64,000 bases of DNA from Ziziphus jujuba (taxonomy: Eukaryota; Streptophyta; Magnoliopsida; Rosales; Rhamnaceae), in NCBI RefSeq assembly GCF_031755915.1, contig NC_083387.1, positions 26,663,001 through 26,727,000 of the forward strand. Reading direction: 5' to 3'. A model generated the notes under the pieces. The model was not told where the DNA came from. It worked only from the letters and a program-made list of their open reading frames with translations, and did not search any database. A program made the position numbers and the translations under genes. Shown here piece after piece: positions 33,116 to 44,744 of this stretch. The first letter of the stretch is position 1, and each line of letters starts with the position of its first letter.

Positions 33116-35443
33116 TTAGTCCCGTAAAATCCGTAATGCAGGGCATCCCTCAATTCGGGGAGTTCCTTTTGTACTAGGTATACTGCCGGTTAGTTTCGGA
33201 CAATTTATTATAGAAAGATCTCTAAGACGGGGTAAAGCTCCACCTCCCGGAAGCAACCATGCTTGCCATTCTGGCATGTTGCTAAAATGTAAAATTTCCA
33301 GGCAAGGAAATGGATTTGTCACCAAACCATAAAACTCTCTGCTTATTACTACCAGCGTACCAAACCGTTCAATATAAAGCTCTACGAGAGAAGGTAACTG
33401 GCCAAGCGAAGGCAATTGAAAACAGTTTTCACCGTCGCTTAAACAAATGCAGCATAAATTAGTAAATAATGCATTACCAAACCATTCAGGGAATCTGGTA
33501 CCTCGATAAGAGAAGACAGATAATTTCTCCAACTTTCTGGCAGGCCTGAGGTTGTCGAGGACTTGAAGTTCGACTTCTGAATTGTCAGCAGGACCATCCC
33601 ATTTGAAACATATATCGGTTAGCTGCAACTTACCCTCTAAATTGGCCTGCAAAATATCCCCAACAATAACATTTTGGAGCCCTGAAATACAAAGTCTTCC
33701 ACACAATTGAAGATTCTGAAGCTCCTTGATGCCAGATCCGTTGCCCTTGCCCAGAACAAAATTGGTTAACGTCCGCAGGTCTTTCAAAGCAGACATGTGC
33801 GGTGGCATCTCCACCAGAGGTGTGCCTGTAGTGTCAAGGCGGCGTAACTTGGTTAGGTGCCTCATAAGGGATGGCAGTCGAGCAAGAGCGGTACAGCATA
33901 CCAATAGTAAAGTCTGCAGGTGAACCCAACTACAAACTACATCAGGTATCGCTTGCAATTGAGTATAAGACAAGTCCAAGTATCTTAGATGCTTCAACAT
34001 GCCAATGGAATCGGGCAACTGGGTGATAGGATACATGGACAGAGAAAGCACTCTCAAGTATGTCAGAATTTGGAACAACCTTGTCAGCGCCGAGCGGTCC
34101 CATTTGAATGTTTTGTTGTCCTCCATGGGTCCCAAAGGCAGGAATGTGCGCAGGCGCTTGCTTTCAGACAAAGCCTCAAATTTCTTGACATCCTGAATCT
34201 CTCGTCTCTTATACGACAAATGACGAGTCCTGCGCACAGGGGTGAAGGAGCTATTGTTCTCCAGCCTCAAACAGAACTGTCCCGACAGCGATGTAGCCAA
34301 ATTGTTCACAAGGCAGTGCATGGTGAAATAGGATTCGTTTTGTCTTGATTGATGGATCAAGGACCTCGATTTCAGATCGTGGAAGTACTCCTCCCCGACT
34401 TCTTCGATGGTCTTCCCATTTTGAGGTTCCAGAAGCCCTTCTGCCATCCACAAGGAGATTAAGTCTTGCATCTGGAATTCACAACCACAGTGATATATAG
34501 AGCAGTGAGTAAAGCATCGCTTGAGATGTTGAGGAAGGGAAAGGTAGCTGAACCATAAAGCAGGAAGAATATCACTCTCCTTTTCAGACCGATTCCATAT
34601 TGGGCTGCTTAGAATCCTGTCCCATTCCTCGGGATTGCGTTCAAGCCGCAAAATGCAGGCCATCAATTTGATTGCGAAGGGATTGCCTTGGCATTTGCTA
34701 ACAAGCCTTTTGCCAACTAATTCCAGATACTGAGGAAAATGTGAGGATGTGGCGACGCCGTGAAAGATTTGTTCGGAGAATAGCTTCCAGCAATCTTCAT
34801 CATGAGAGATGGGGTTGAGGTGGCGAATAATTGAAAAGGTAGGCATCAGCACAGGTTCAGGACATGTGGAAGCGGTCATAATGATCTTACTCCGACTACT
34901 TCCAAAATCAGAAAGAATCCCCAAGACATCGGGATCAAAGGGATTGCGGTTGCAATTAGAATCCAGAACAAGTAGGAAATTCTTGCCGGCCAAAGCATCC
35001 TTCAATCTAGCTTGAAGTTTGGATGCATCCTCCTCTTGCGGATTACAGGGGGGTTGGCAAGGGAGCTCCTCCAAAAGCGTTCTAGTCATTCTCAGAGCAT
35101 CAAAGTCATCTAACACAGGGACCCAGAGCAGAAGGTCAAAATGGGCGTTAATTCCATCATCAGAAAAAACGAATTGAGCAAGAGCAGACTTGCCAATCCC
35201 ATCAGGGCCCACTATGAGTGCAAACTTATTAGTGCCACAGGCATCAGCATCATCATCATCATCATCATCATCAGAGAGCAACCAGCCAACAATGGCCTCA
35301 ACATCAGAATCTCTGCCATAAAGCTTAGATTCCTCAACAAAAGAGGTTGAGGGTATCCTCCGGAGAGGTCTATTACTGTCAGCACCTTCTTTCAACAGCT
35401 TCTCAGTTACCACGTGCAGGGAAGTCGACAGTATCCATCCTTC

Positions 35444-35446
<3 letters not shown>
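33116..35446 (-). CDS. NLR B: NB-ARC-LRR protein lacking its coiled coil, with degenerate nucleotide-binding motifs
   Basis: A 776-residue single-exon protein. Residues 1-18 match the start of NLR D, then an in-frame deletion of about 127 residues (D residues 18-144) removes the whole Rx-type coiled coil. The NB-ARC begins about residue 42. Walker A is present (GPDGIGKS, 80-87), but kinase-2 reads LLVLDSN (158-164), with Ser in place of the second Asp. RNBS-B reads IIMTASTC with no Arg, GLPL reads GNPFA, and the MHD motif reads MHC (376-378). LRRs run from about 460 to the end. An aspartate run (59-66) is encoded by a CAT-type microsatellite at about 35,254-35,275. A (GA)n tract abuts the ATG. 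It lies tail-to-tail with A and head-to-head, 9.3 kb away, with D. Probably expressed but biochemically atypical. Confidence 0.85.

Positions 35447-35498
<52 letters not shown>
35447..35498 (-). repeat. (GA)26 microsatellite directly upstream of the NLR B start codon
   Basis: On the coding strand an unbroken GA repeat runs to the base before the ATG. NLR D has a GA repeat in the same region (44,582-44,620), so the tract belongs to the ancestral leader. GA repeats in plant leaders can bind BPC/GAGA-type factors; that role is inferred. Confidence 0.85.
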
Positions 35499-35500
<2 letters not shown>

Positions 35501-36050
35501 CCCCTTAAATGGTGCGTTCTGTGAAGGTGGGAAATGATAGATTTAATCTGGACCGTTTAAAGGGTTTCTCTTTGCGACTCAACCCAGAACCCAGTTCCTA
35601 CCATGATTGATCAAAAGCTAAGGTTTGGATTAGATGGTGTGGAGTGGAAACCGATTGATTCGATCGGGAATGATGAAATTTTCCTGAACCAAACGATATA
35701 TGATTTGGGTAATTATTTGGGTAAGTAAGGGTTTCTGTGTCTCATCATCAACCCGATTACTAGCTAGATTTTCTAAAGCCGACCCAAACAGAAACCCAGG
35801 AGATTTGTCACTGAAGTGGACAGTATCCATTGTTCCATTTTCCCTCTCTATATCTCTCTCTCTCTCTCTCTCTCTCTTCTTTCTCTCTCTTCTTTCTCTC
35901 TCCCTCTCTTCTGTCTCTTACCCTTAAAACGGTGTGGAGTAGAAAATGATCTAGATATAGGCTTTGGGTGCGTTCTGTGAAGGCGTGGGAAATGATAGAT
36001 TTAATCTGGACCGTTTAAAGGGTTTCTATGTGAAGGTGGGAAATGCTAGA
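35499..36050 (-). repeat. Tandem-duplicated 5' end of NLR B with a ghost start
   Basis: A second (GA/CT)-rich tract (about 35,850-35,910) sits 5' of an ATG at 35,838 (minus strand) whose first nine codons read MEQWILSTS, identical to the start of NLR D. The flanking block GTGCGTTCTGTGAAGG ... GGACCGTTTAAAGGGTTTC occurs twice (about 35,512-35,572 and 35,968-36,030). So the promoter and start region of NLR B was duplicated and one start was left without a gene. Confidence 0.7.
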
Positions 36051-37643
36051 TTTTCTTTCTTTCTTTCCCTCTTTTTTTTCTTTTTTTTTTTTTTAATTTT
36101 GGATAAGAGATTACTAAAATTTCTTTGAAGGTTCGTTTTTCCACTTTACCATTGCCAGCTAATGCTAAGGTAGTGCCCCTGGTTAACGTGTCAGTATTTA
36201 CTTTTATTTTTTTATTTTTTTATTTTTTAAATTATAGTTTATTTTAGTTTAATGACTTGTTCTTGTTGGTTAATCGTAATAAAATAATTTTATTAACTAC
36301 AAATGTGAGAAACTCCAAAAAAAAAAAAAAAAAAAACACTATAAATGTAAGAAAGAGAAACAAAAACGTAAACACAGGATAAAACACAATTAAAAACTAT
36401 GTTAATTTTTAATTTTATACTCTTTTTTTTTTCTTTCTTCATAGTTAATGTTTATTAAATTAAGCAAACTAATGATAATTTAAAAAATTAATTAATTAAT
36501 TAATTAATTAATTAAAGAAAGAAAAAATAAAATAAAATAAAACAATACAAAACTGAAGATGTCAAAAAATGGCGGCTTGTGTGGGCCAGGTGCAAACCCG
36601 TAGAGTGCGACGTGGCAGTGTTGGTATTACGGGTTATTTGCATTTTTAGCCAATCTTGCAAGTTCGATATCATCTTTAATTTTTGGTATTTTGTCCAAAA
36701 GAGTTAGTTTTTTTGTAGCTTTTGAAACGTGGATATAAATGGCATATTAACTAAAAAAAAAGGAAGGAATCAACATGCCAATTCAACATAGTTTTAGATT
36801 TCATATGCAATAAACACTGAAAAATATTAAAAAAGTTATAGGGAAAATATTTTTCCATTAATAATTATTTAAAAATATAGCAAATTATTTTTTTATAAAA
36901 AAATATGAAAAAAAAAATTTTGAACGAGTACTAGAATTTTTAGATTTTTTCCCTAAAAAACAGGAAAAAAAAATTTAAAAGTCTATATACCTTATTTTTC
37001 AAAGGATATATTCTTAAAACCATTTGTTATACTAAATTTTCTTTTTACTTCCTTTATTTATTTATTTATTATAAAAATTTATCTTTTATTCCAACGACAA
37101 ATTTTAAAGCACGTAAAGATTAGGGTGCAAATAACCTACAGTAATATTTTTGTTATTCTAAAGTTTCAAATTGGTAAATACTCTACATAAATTTGGTGTT
37201 AAAGTAACATGTACGGCAAAATTAAAAATTAAAAATAAAAAGAAGGAAGTTAAAATAACATCAATGTGCTCTAAAGGCGGTGATTTAGCTTCTTTCTTTT
37301 TTCTTGTTTTTTTGGCTGAATTAATATAAACGCTTCTTTTGCACCTTGAATATACCCCCAAATTTCCTAATTTGTCAAAACTTCTTTTTTTTTAATCCCA
37401 TTTTGCATTTTACCCACTGATCTTCCATTTCATCATCATAGCCGCTCATCCTACATCAACCGCGCCACTACACTACAAAACCTTTACTTCAATTTTTTTT
37501 TTTTTGTTTTTTTTTTTGGGTGTAATTAACATCTAAATTGGTATTCATACGTTTTATCCTGTGGTAAATCTATTGAACTGATAGTACACTTTCAGATTTA
37601 AGGTTCTAACTTTGGCTTGGATAAAAAATTTTCCTCCCCATTC

Positions 37644-37676
<33 letters not shown>

Positions 37677-40380
37677 CACTTGAAGTGCACATGAACCCTT
37701 TTATTCTTAGACAATAGGATATGATGGAATTTTTTTATAAAAAAAAAAGGAGAAAATGACACATTTTAATATGTGTAACTATGAACATGAGAATAAGATT
37801 TGTGAATATGTATGAAGATTCATTCAATTTAATTTTTAATTTGGTAAATAAACATATAGAAACATAAATTCATTTGTTAAAGAAAGACAAACAATAAATA
37901 AATAGTTTGATTATTCAAAAGGAATATTGAAAGAGAAGAATCATGAGTCCAATGTAGAGTTTAGTTTTTTTGTAAGTTTGTTTTTTTTGAATCAGATTTT
38001 TGGAAAGAAAAGAAAATTGCTTTGAACCATTTATTAAGCTTCTCCATTTTAGGGCGGAGGTAGAGTTTCCTTAATTCTTCCACCTAAGATCAATGTGCAT
38101 GGTGAGCAGAAAAGGATGAAAAGGACAAATAAAAATAAAATAAATTATAGAGTCTTGAATGGTGTCAAATATATGGAGCAGTTGAGGTGGATTTATAAAA
38201 TGATTGGGATTTGGTGGGACACATGGAGGTTCTCTATTTAGCTATGTATAGTACCATAAAATGCAGCTGGGTACATTGTGTGTCCCCAAGAATTCTCTCA
38301 TACACATGCACACGTATGCCCTATAGAACTTATATAATTTAAAAAGTAGTTATATATTATTTAAATAACGTCACATTATGGCAATAGTGGATAGGAATAA
38401 AAACAGAAAACTTTGAGATTAAAAAAAAAAAAATCATAATTTAAGAAGAAAGAAGTTTTCAAGCAAACTAAAACTATAGTTGTCTTTAAAGAAATAAAAA
38501 CCACTGGGGATTCTCAGTTTCAAAAACAATTACTATTAGCATAGTTGCATTTCGAATTATATTGGATTTAGCATATTGCACCTAAATAAATTTTTTCTTG
38601 ACATTTTTCACTTTCAATTTACAAAATTCTTCCACCGTTGCCCCTTTTGTCAAGATACTAAATGAAAATAATTGTGCAAAGTGCAATTTTGTATAGTTTA
38701 TAATACAAATTACAAAAATTTTCAAATAAAAGTTGGTGAAAATAAAAAATTATCAAAAATGTTATTATTTTATTTAATAAGCTAGTAAAAAAATTAAAGA
38801 AATTACAAATTTAATTTTTAAAAATAAAAACATAAATATAAACTTTTACATATAATAAATATTCTAAAAAATTAATAAATAAAAAAATAAAAAATTTTGA
38901 ATATGTAAAAGATATTGCATAGGTTATTAGAAAAATGCAAATTTAATTTTTCAAAAAAATAAATAATAATTTATGCATATTTTAGATATTCCAAAAAAAT
39001 AAAGACCTATAAACAAAACGTGATCAAGTATTTATAAAATATGATCGAAAACTTTGAAATTTTTTTATATTTACACTGGTTATTGACAAAAATATTTTGT
39101 AAAATTTTCACTTTTTTTTAAAAAAATTGATGTTTTTATGCTTCCTCAATTTTTTTTTAATTGGTCTTTATGTTTTTTAGGATATTTATTTTATTTTTAT
39201 AAATTATCTAATAATTTGTAAATATTATAGAGATTCTAAACAAAATAAAAAACATAAATACCTATTAAGGAAGAAGCAATAACATTTTTGTAAAATCTAA
39301 AAGAAAATTTGGAAAATTATTTTTAAAAATATGCTCTTTTATTTATTACACGTATTTTTTATATTTATATTTATTATTTAGAAAAAATATACATATAAGA
39401 TCTTCTAAAATGAATTTTTAATAATATTTTTACTTTTCCAAAAAAAAAAAATTAATGCATGTTCCAATTTTTTTATTGATATTTATTTATTTATTATTTT
39501 AGAAGATAGATTATTTGAAAAATTACTTGTTTAATTTTTTATTCGTCTTTATTTATTTATTTTGTTAGAATACCTACTTTTTGTAAAGATTTTAATTTTT
39601 TTTTATGAAGAATTACATTTGCAAATTTTTATCTTTTTCACTTGTTTATTGTAAAAATAATAATCATTTTTAACAGTTTTTTTGTGTTTTTCATTAAATT
39701 TTTTATTTAAAAATTCTTGCATTTCGCATCCTGAATTATATAGAATTATAATTTGCACCATCTATCTAGTATTTTGAAAGAAAAATCAGTGCAAAGATGT
39801 TATGAGTTCAAAATATAAAATATTAAAAAAATATTTGAATTGCAATTTATAAAATCTAATATAATTCAAGGTGCAACAAAATTAATTTCTTTTTTATTTT
39901 TAACCAATTGAGATTTTAAAAAAGACAAAATCAAACAAAAGTCAAATGCCCTGCACCTCTGTGCATCTATATTATATTTAGCCCGTAAAACCAAATCACC
40001 TTTGACAATGATGAGCCAATTCTTGAAGGCGAGGAACCTCGTTTGTCCAAATTTTGTACTAAAGCACGATACATGTCGACGTACAATGTTTAATGTGTCA
40101 GTCATCGCTTTTTTGTTTTTTGTTTTTTGTTTTGTTTTGTTTTTTTTTTTTTTTTTTTTGTTTTTGTTTTTGGGGGCAAAGAACGCACGCTATAATTCGT
40201 CTCTCATCCACAAAAGTCCTCAGTCACCACCATCGCCAAACCATTTTCACATTCACACTCACCAAAGCCAGTTGAACTCAAATTTAATTACTTGGACCTT
40301 GCCCAGTTGATCCATATCTAAGTTTTTAATTTTTTTTTTTATTTATTATTTTTTTTTTTGTGGTTGGAGTTTTGTTAAGG
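36051..40380. other. AT-rich spacer between the head-to-head NLRs B and D (left part)
   Basis: Long A/T tracts, an ATTA microsatellite (about 36,487-36,515), an AAAT microsatellite (about 37,655-37,676) and a T-tract (40,120-40,160). There are no open frames beyond chance level with recognisable domains, and no matching inverted copy was seen near NLR D. Confidence 0.4.
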
Positions 40381-40669
40381 ATAGCAACAGGTCCGAACGG
40401 GGCTTGAGCGCCCCCTTTGTGACCCGCCCTGCCCCTTAAAATGCGTCCCATCTCTGCCCCATTTCCTCGATTCATTTAAAGAGGGGTGGGATCGGAATTT
40501 CTCATCAAAAAATTAGGACGGGGTAGGATTGATTTCCATGTTTATATATATAAAAAAAATTAATTTAATTTTTTAAATATATTTTTCTTTTTTTTTATAT
40601 AAAAAATTATATTTATACAAATATATTATATAAATATAATGTTTACAAACAAAAATATGATTAATATCA

Positions 40670-40701
<32 letters not shown>

Positions 40702-40920
40702 TATTTGAATAAAAGAGAAAAGTTATATATTTAAATAAACATGTATATGTATATATATATTTATATATTTAAATATATATACAGACATAGGGCAGATATA
40801 GGGCGGAGAGGACAATCTTCGTCCCGCCCCATCCCTGACCTAGGATAAGGAAGCTTGCCCTGGCCCCCACCCCATTCCCTGTTTAATCAAGGAATCCCAC
40901 CCTATTAGGGATGTGTGGAT
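40375..40920. mobile_element. Possible small DNA transposon with GGGGCGGG-type ends
   Basis: GC-rich ends rich in GGGGCGGGG/CCCCGCCC-like motifs (about 40,385-40,530 and 40,790-40,915) surround a very AT-rich core with a TA microsatellite. This is the layout of a common plant hAT-type MITE. Clean terminal repeats and a TSD could not be fixed, so the boundaries are approximate. Confidence 0.35.
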
Positions 40921-41074
40921 CAGGTTATGCGGATTGTTTAGTCATCCCTAATTTTTGTTTTGAAATTTTCATCAAGAAGTAAAACAAAGGTGGTGATAAC
41001 AATAAAGCCATGAAATCCAAACAATTGCTTTTGCCTCGACGTGTGTAATTTAAAGGACAAAGGTTGGGACAACA

Positions 41075-41275
41075 TTGAATGGTCCTCATATGCTGCTTTG
41101 GTGGTTCATGAAATTTTTGACCAATCAACCCTCTCTCTTAGTTGGTTTACCCGTTATGAGATGTTGGAAGTTCCAAGCAAGTTTTCAAAGTTTCAATTGG
41201 TCTATCAAGTGGAATGCTAGATCTGCCAATGATCTAGCTGATTTATTTGCCAAGAACGCCTTTTTCTGGCTCCTG
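41075..41275 (+). pseudogene. Short LINE RNase H-like remnant
   Basis: A plus-strand run ends FNWSIKWNARSANDLADLFAKNA, which resembles the end of the RVT_3 domain of plant LINEs (W-x-x-R-x-x-N-x-x-A-D-x-L-A-K). The rest of the element is not recognisable. Short, so modest confidence. Confidence 0.45.
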
Positions 41276-41304
41276 TATTTTTTATTTAAATAATTGTAAT
41301 TTAA

Positions 41305-44087
41305 TGTTAGGAAACTTAGTGTGTATTAACTATATATTATATCAAATTATATACAAACACAAAATGATTAGATTTTATTCAAATAGCATATAAAATAAAA
41401 ATAATAATCATATAAATAAGTAAAGGTTATAGAAAAACTAGTATTAAATTGAGATTAGAGTTGAACACTATATCCTTAAAACAAATTTATCCCACTCACG
41501 TGCTCATAGTTTTATGGCAATCATTGTTCAAGATACGGCGATATCTCTTGATGATAATAGTACTCCAAATCACCAAGATTAGCAAATCAAACTTGACTTC
41601 AACTCTCCTACATGTACAACTAAATATTTTGTAAATGTTATGAATGTATAATTCTAAAAATTGATTTTTGTTATAATAATATAAATAGAACGAGTCTAAT
41701 TATAAAGTTTGAAAAGATATGAACCAACAGACATATTAATTTATAAAGATGCCTTTTAATATAAAAATACTTTTTAATATATAAAAGTACCTTTGAATGA
41801 TAAAGAGATATATTTATAAAGGTAGCATCCATTAAAAATTAGTACCTTGTAAAATGTAGTAACAAAATTATACAACTTATAAAATGTGAAAAGACACATT
41901 TTAGATTTCCATTCAATTTTGAAAAGTTAATTAATATAGTTTAATTTTTTTCAACAATTGCTCACATGAATGAAAATTGCTCAAAAATCATGCAAACGAC
42001 GATGTAGATACGGAGAGGGTTCATTTGATAAGTAATTGCATTGGTATAGGTAGCTTTTGGCTTTGAACCTCACTCAATGAAGCGTTATTGGATTTACTTA
42101 GCTAATTAATGAACGTGATGTCTTGAACTACCAGTCATTAGTGTAAACCAAGATAATAATACTCACACAATTCCTTTCCAGTCAATTTTAGATTCTCATG
42201 ATTTTGTTTATTATGGCTGTATACACTCTTGATTTTTCATGAGTGCTCTAGAGAATTCCAACCTATAAAAATTCTCATAGAAATGCCCTCTTAATACTCA
42301 TATAGGTGACTTCGTATTAAGAGTTTTCCGTAAAATCCCATTTGGATTTCCAAAGTATAGAAGTCATTAAAAGCATGGTTTATCCTAATACATAGTATAG
42401 GTCACACTAAATTATTATAGAAATGATAGAGTTATATAACTCTTTAGCGATTTTATAGAGTTTGTCAAGATCCGATTGTCCTTTTAAATTTAGATTTCTA
42501 ACCAATTAGGTATGGTTGACATCAAGACAACTTTAAATTAATGACTTTTGTCCCATTTCCTTTAATGAGTAGTTTACTTGCCTGTAGACAACTCTTTAAT
42601 AAATGGATCCACAATATTGCCCTTTTAACTTTGTAGTGTAACATTAAATTTCTGTGATAAGTAAACTACTTTAAAATATTGTGTCTCCGCACATTAAAAT
42701 TATCCAAGTTTTTCTATCAATTTTCAAAATTTCATATTCCACAATAAATTTGATCATAAATTTATTTATAAGACTTTCATTATACAACAAAATTACAACT
42801 GAAATATGTATCCATAATTAAATTATCATTTTCAGTCATCTCTGAATTAGAAGCATTTTAATGCATGATTGAAAACTTTAGACATTTAAAACTTTAATAA
42901 AGGAAGATATAATAGTATTTTTCTCTTCTCTTTAAATAAAAATTAATTAAAAATAGGTTAAAAAAATATTTTACCATATAGAAGCACTTTTCTCTGTAAG
43001 AAATATATATTATATATATTTTTACCATGTAAGAGAAGAATTTTATTTTATTTTCCACTCTCTCTTTTATTTATTCATATATAAATAAATGTATGATAAA
43101 ACACCATTTTCCCCTCTCTTTTCCTTTAATTGTTTATAAATAAATATATGAAATATAACAAAATTTCCCTCCCATTTTAAATCAAAATAAATAAAAGTGG
43201 GCTAAATAAATTTTTTCCATGTAAAACCACTTCTTTGTGGGCGCCAAGTAAAAGAAAAAAAATGTTAAAAAAAAAATACTCGCATTGGAATTTCCAAAAG
43301 GAAACAACTCAAACATTAGTTTCCCAAATAGAATTCTCAATCTCATTTAATTCCCTAAAAAAAATATCAACGCATAACTCAAAAAGATAAATAAATAAAT
43401 AAATAAAGACAACAATTTCTCTTTTATTTTCCATTTTTCTTTATTAATTAAGCTCCATTTGATAAAGCCCAAGCATTGAATTTCAATCAAAATATCTTTC
43501 TATCAAAGTTTGAAAAATATGACAAAACACGTATAATTCAACTAAGCACATAATTTCAATTATCCTTATAATTTCCAATTATTCCATGCACACTTGCTCG
43601 AAACTAGAAAGCAAGAAGATACTACATGCTTCAAATATATAAAACAATATATATAACTTAACCAAGACGTCTATTATAAGCCCCAATACTTCTCATCAAT
43701 GACAAGTTTACAAATCTAAATTATAAAATTTAGTAAGCATGGAATTTCAGTACGGTGACATTTATAAGGACAAACAACATTTGGATAAAATATAAAATAT
43801 ATACTATTTTCACAATCACGCCTGATATAAATCTATAATCAATCACTTGAATAAAATAATCACACAAAATACATACGCATTGATTATAAAAATTTCATCT
43901 TAAGATTGTTAGGAAAATTAAGTGTGTATTAACTATATATCATATCAAATATTATAAAAACATAAAATGATTAAATTTTATTCAAATAACTTATAAAATA
44001 AAAATAATAATCATATTTAATAAATAAATAGAGTTTATAAAAAAAATTAGTATTAGATCGAAGTTAAAATTGAACTCTATATCCTTA
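41305..44087. mobile_element. Non-coding region bounded by ~175-bp direct repeats, possible degenerate LTR element
   Basis: TGTTAGGAAA(A/C)TTA...GTGTGTATTAACTATATAT begins direct repeats at 41,305-41,478 and 43,907-44,087, about 80% alike by eye. The 2.4 kb between is AT-rich and non-coding. Terminal TG supports an LTR, but no primer-binding site, CA end or TSD was fixed. It could be a large non-autonomous LTR derivative or a partial tandem duplication. Confidence 0.4.
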
Positions 44088-44580
44088 ATATGGATTTGAG
44101 CATGGATTTTAGTATGTAATTCTCCTTCCTAAAGGTCTTTTCTGCTTTATGCAATGTACTGTACATAAAAAAAATAATAATAAAGCCATGAAAATAACTT
44201 CACCTTCATTATTTAAAAATAATAATGGATTAATTACAAAAAAATAATACTGATGTATTTTTAATGTAAGTCATTACAAAAACCAAAAATAAACTTTGCT
44301 CGTCTAAAATTTGTAATTAAAAAAAAAAAAAAAAACAGATTAATTGATTGGCAACAAAATATACGCTGTAAAAAATATATCCTTAGCGGCTTCTTTTTCT
44401 TCCTTTGAATATTCAAATGAACTTTGCCAAAAAAAAAAAAAATAAAAAATAAAAACATTCGAATGAACTTCGCGAAGTTCATGATCCCCAGTTAAATAAA
44501 TGCGAAAAAAAAAAAAAGAAGAAGTGAGGAAACTTCGTGGAAATATAGTGGGCAAAATTCAAGCAATTGGGTTGGGGAGT

Positions 44581-44624
<44 letters not shown>

Positions 44625-44744
44625 CTTGAGAAATCGAAAATCTGCGATTTGGTGGTGGTGGCGGTGAGTGTTTTGGTGGTTTGGAGGGTGGTTTTGCGGG
44701 AATAAAATCGAATTTGGAATCTGAAGTGAAAAGAGAGAGAGAGA
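44088..44744 (+). promoter_or_regulatory. 5' flank and leader of NLR D with (GA)n
   Basis: A-tracts lie at 44,310-44,335 and 44,430-44,450. A GA repeat at 44,582-44,620 is followed by a G-rich leader (44,650-44,700) and a short GAGAGAGAGA just before the ATG. GA tracts at this position are shared with NLR B. Minus-strand frames here are produced by the repeat. No TATA box was chosen. Confidence 0.5.

Noticed and set aside
35447..44744. The B-D spacer as the centre of a long palindrome
   Set aside because: Apart from GA tracts and the start codons I saw no matching inverted sequence across the spacer; only the gene blocks are inverted copies.
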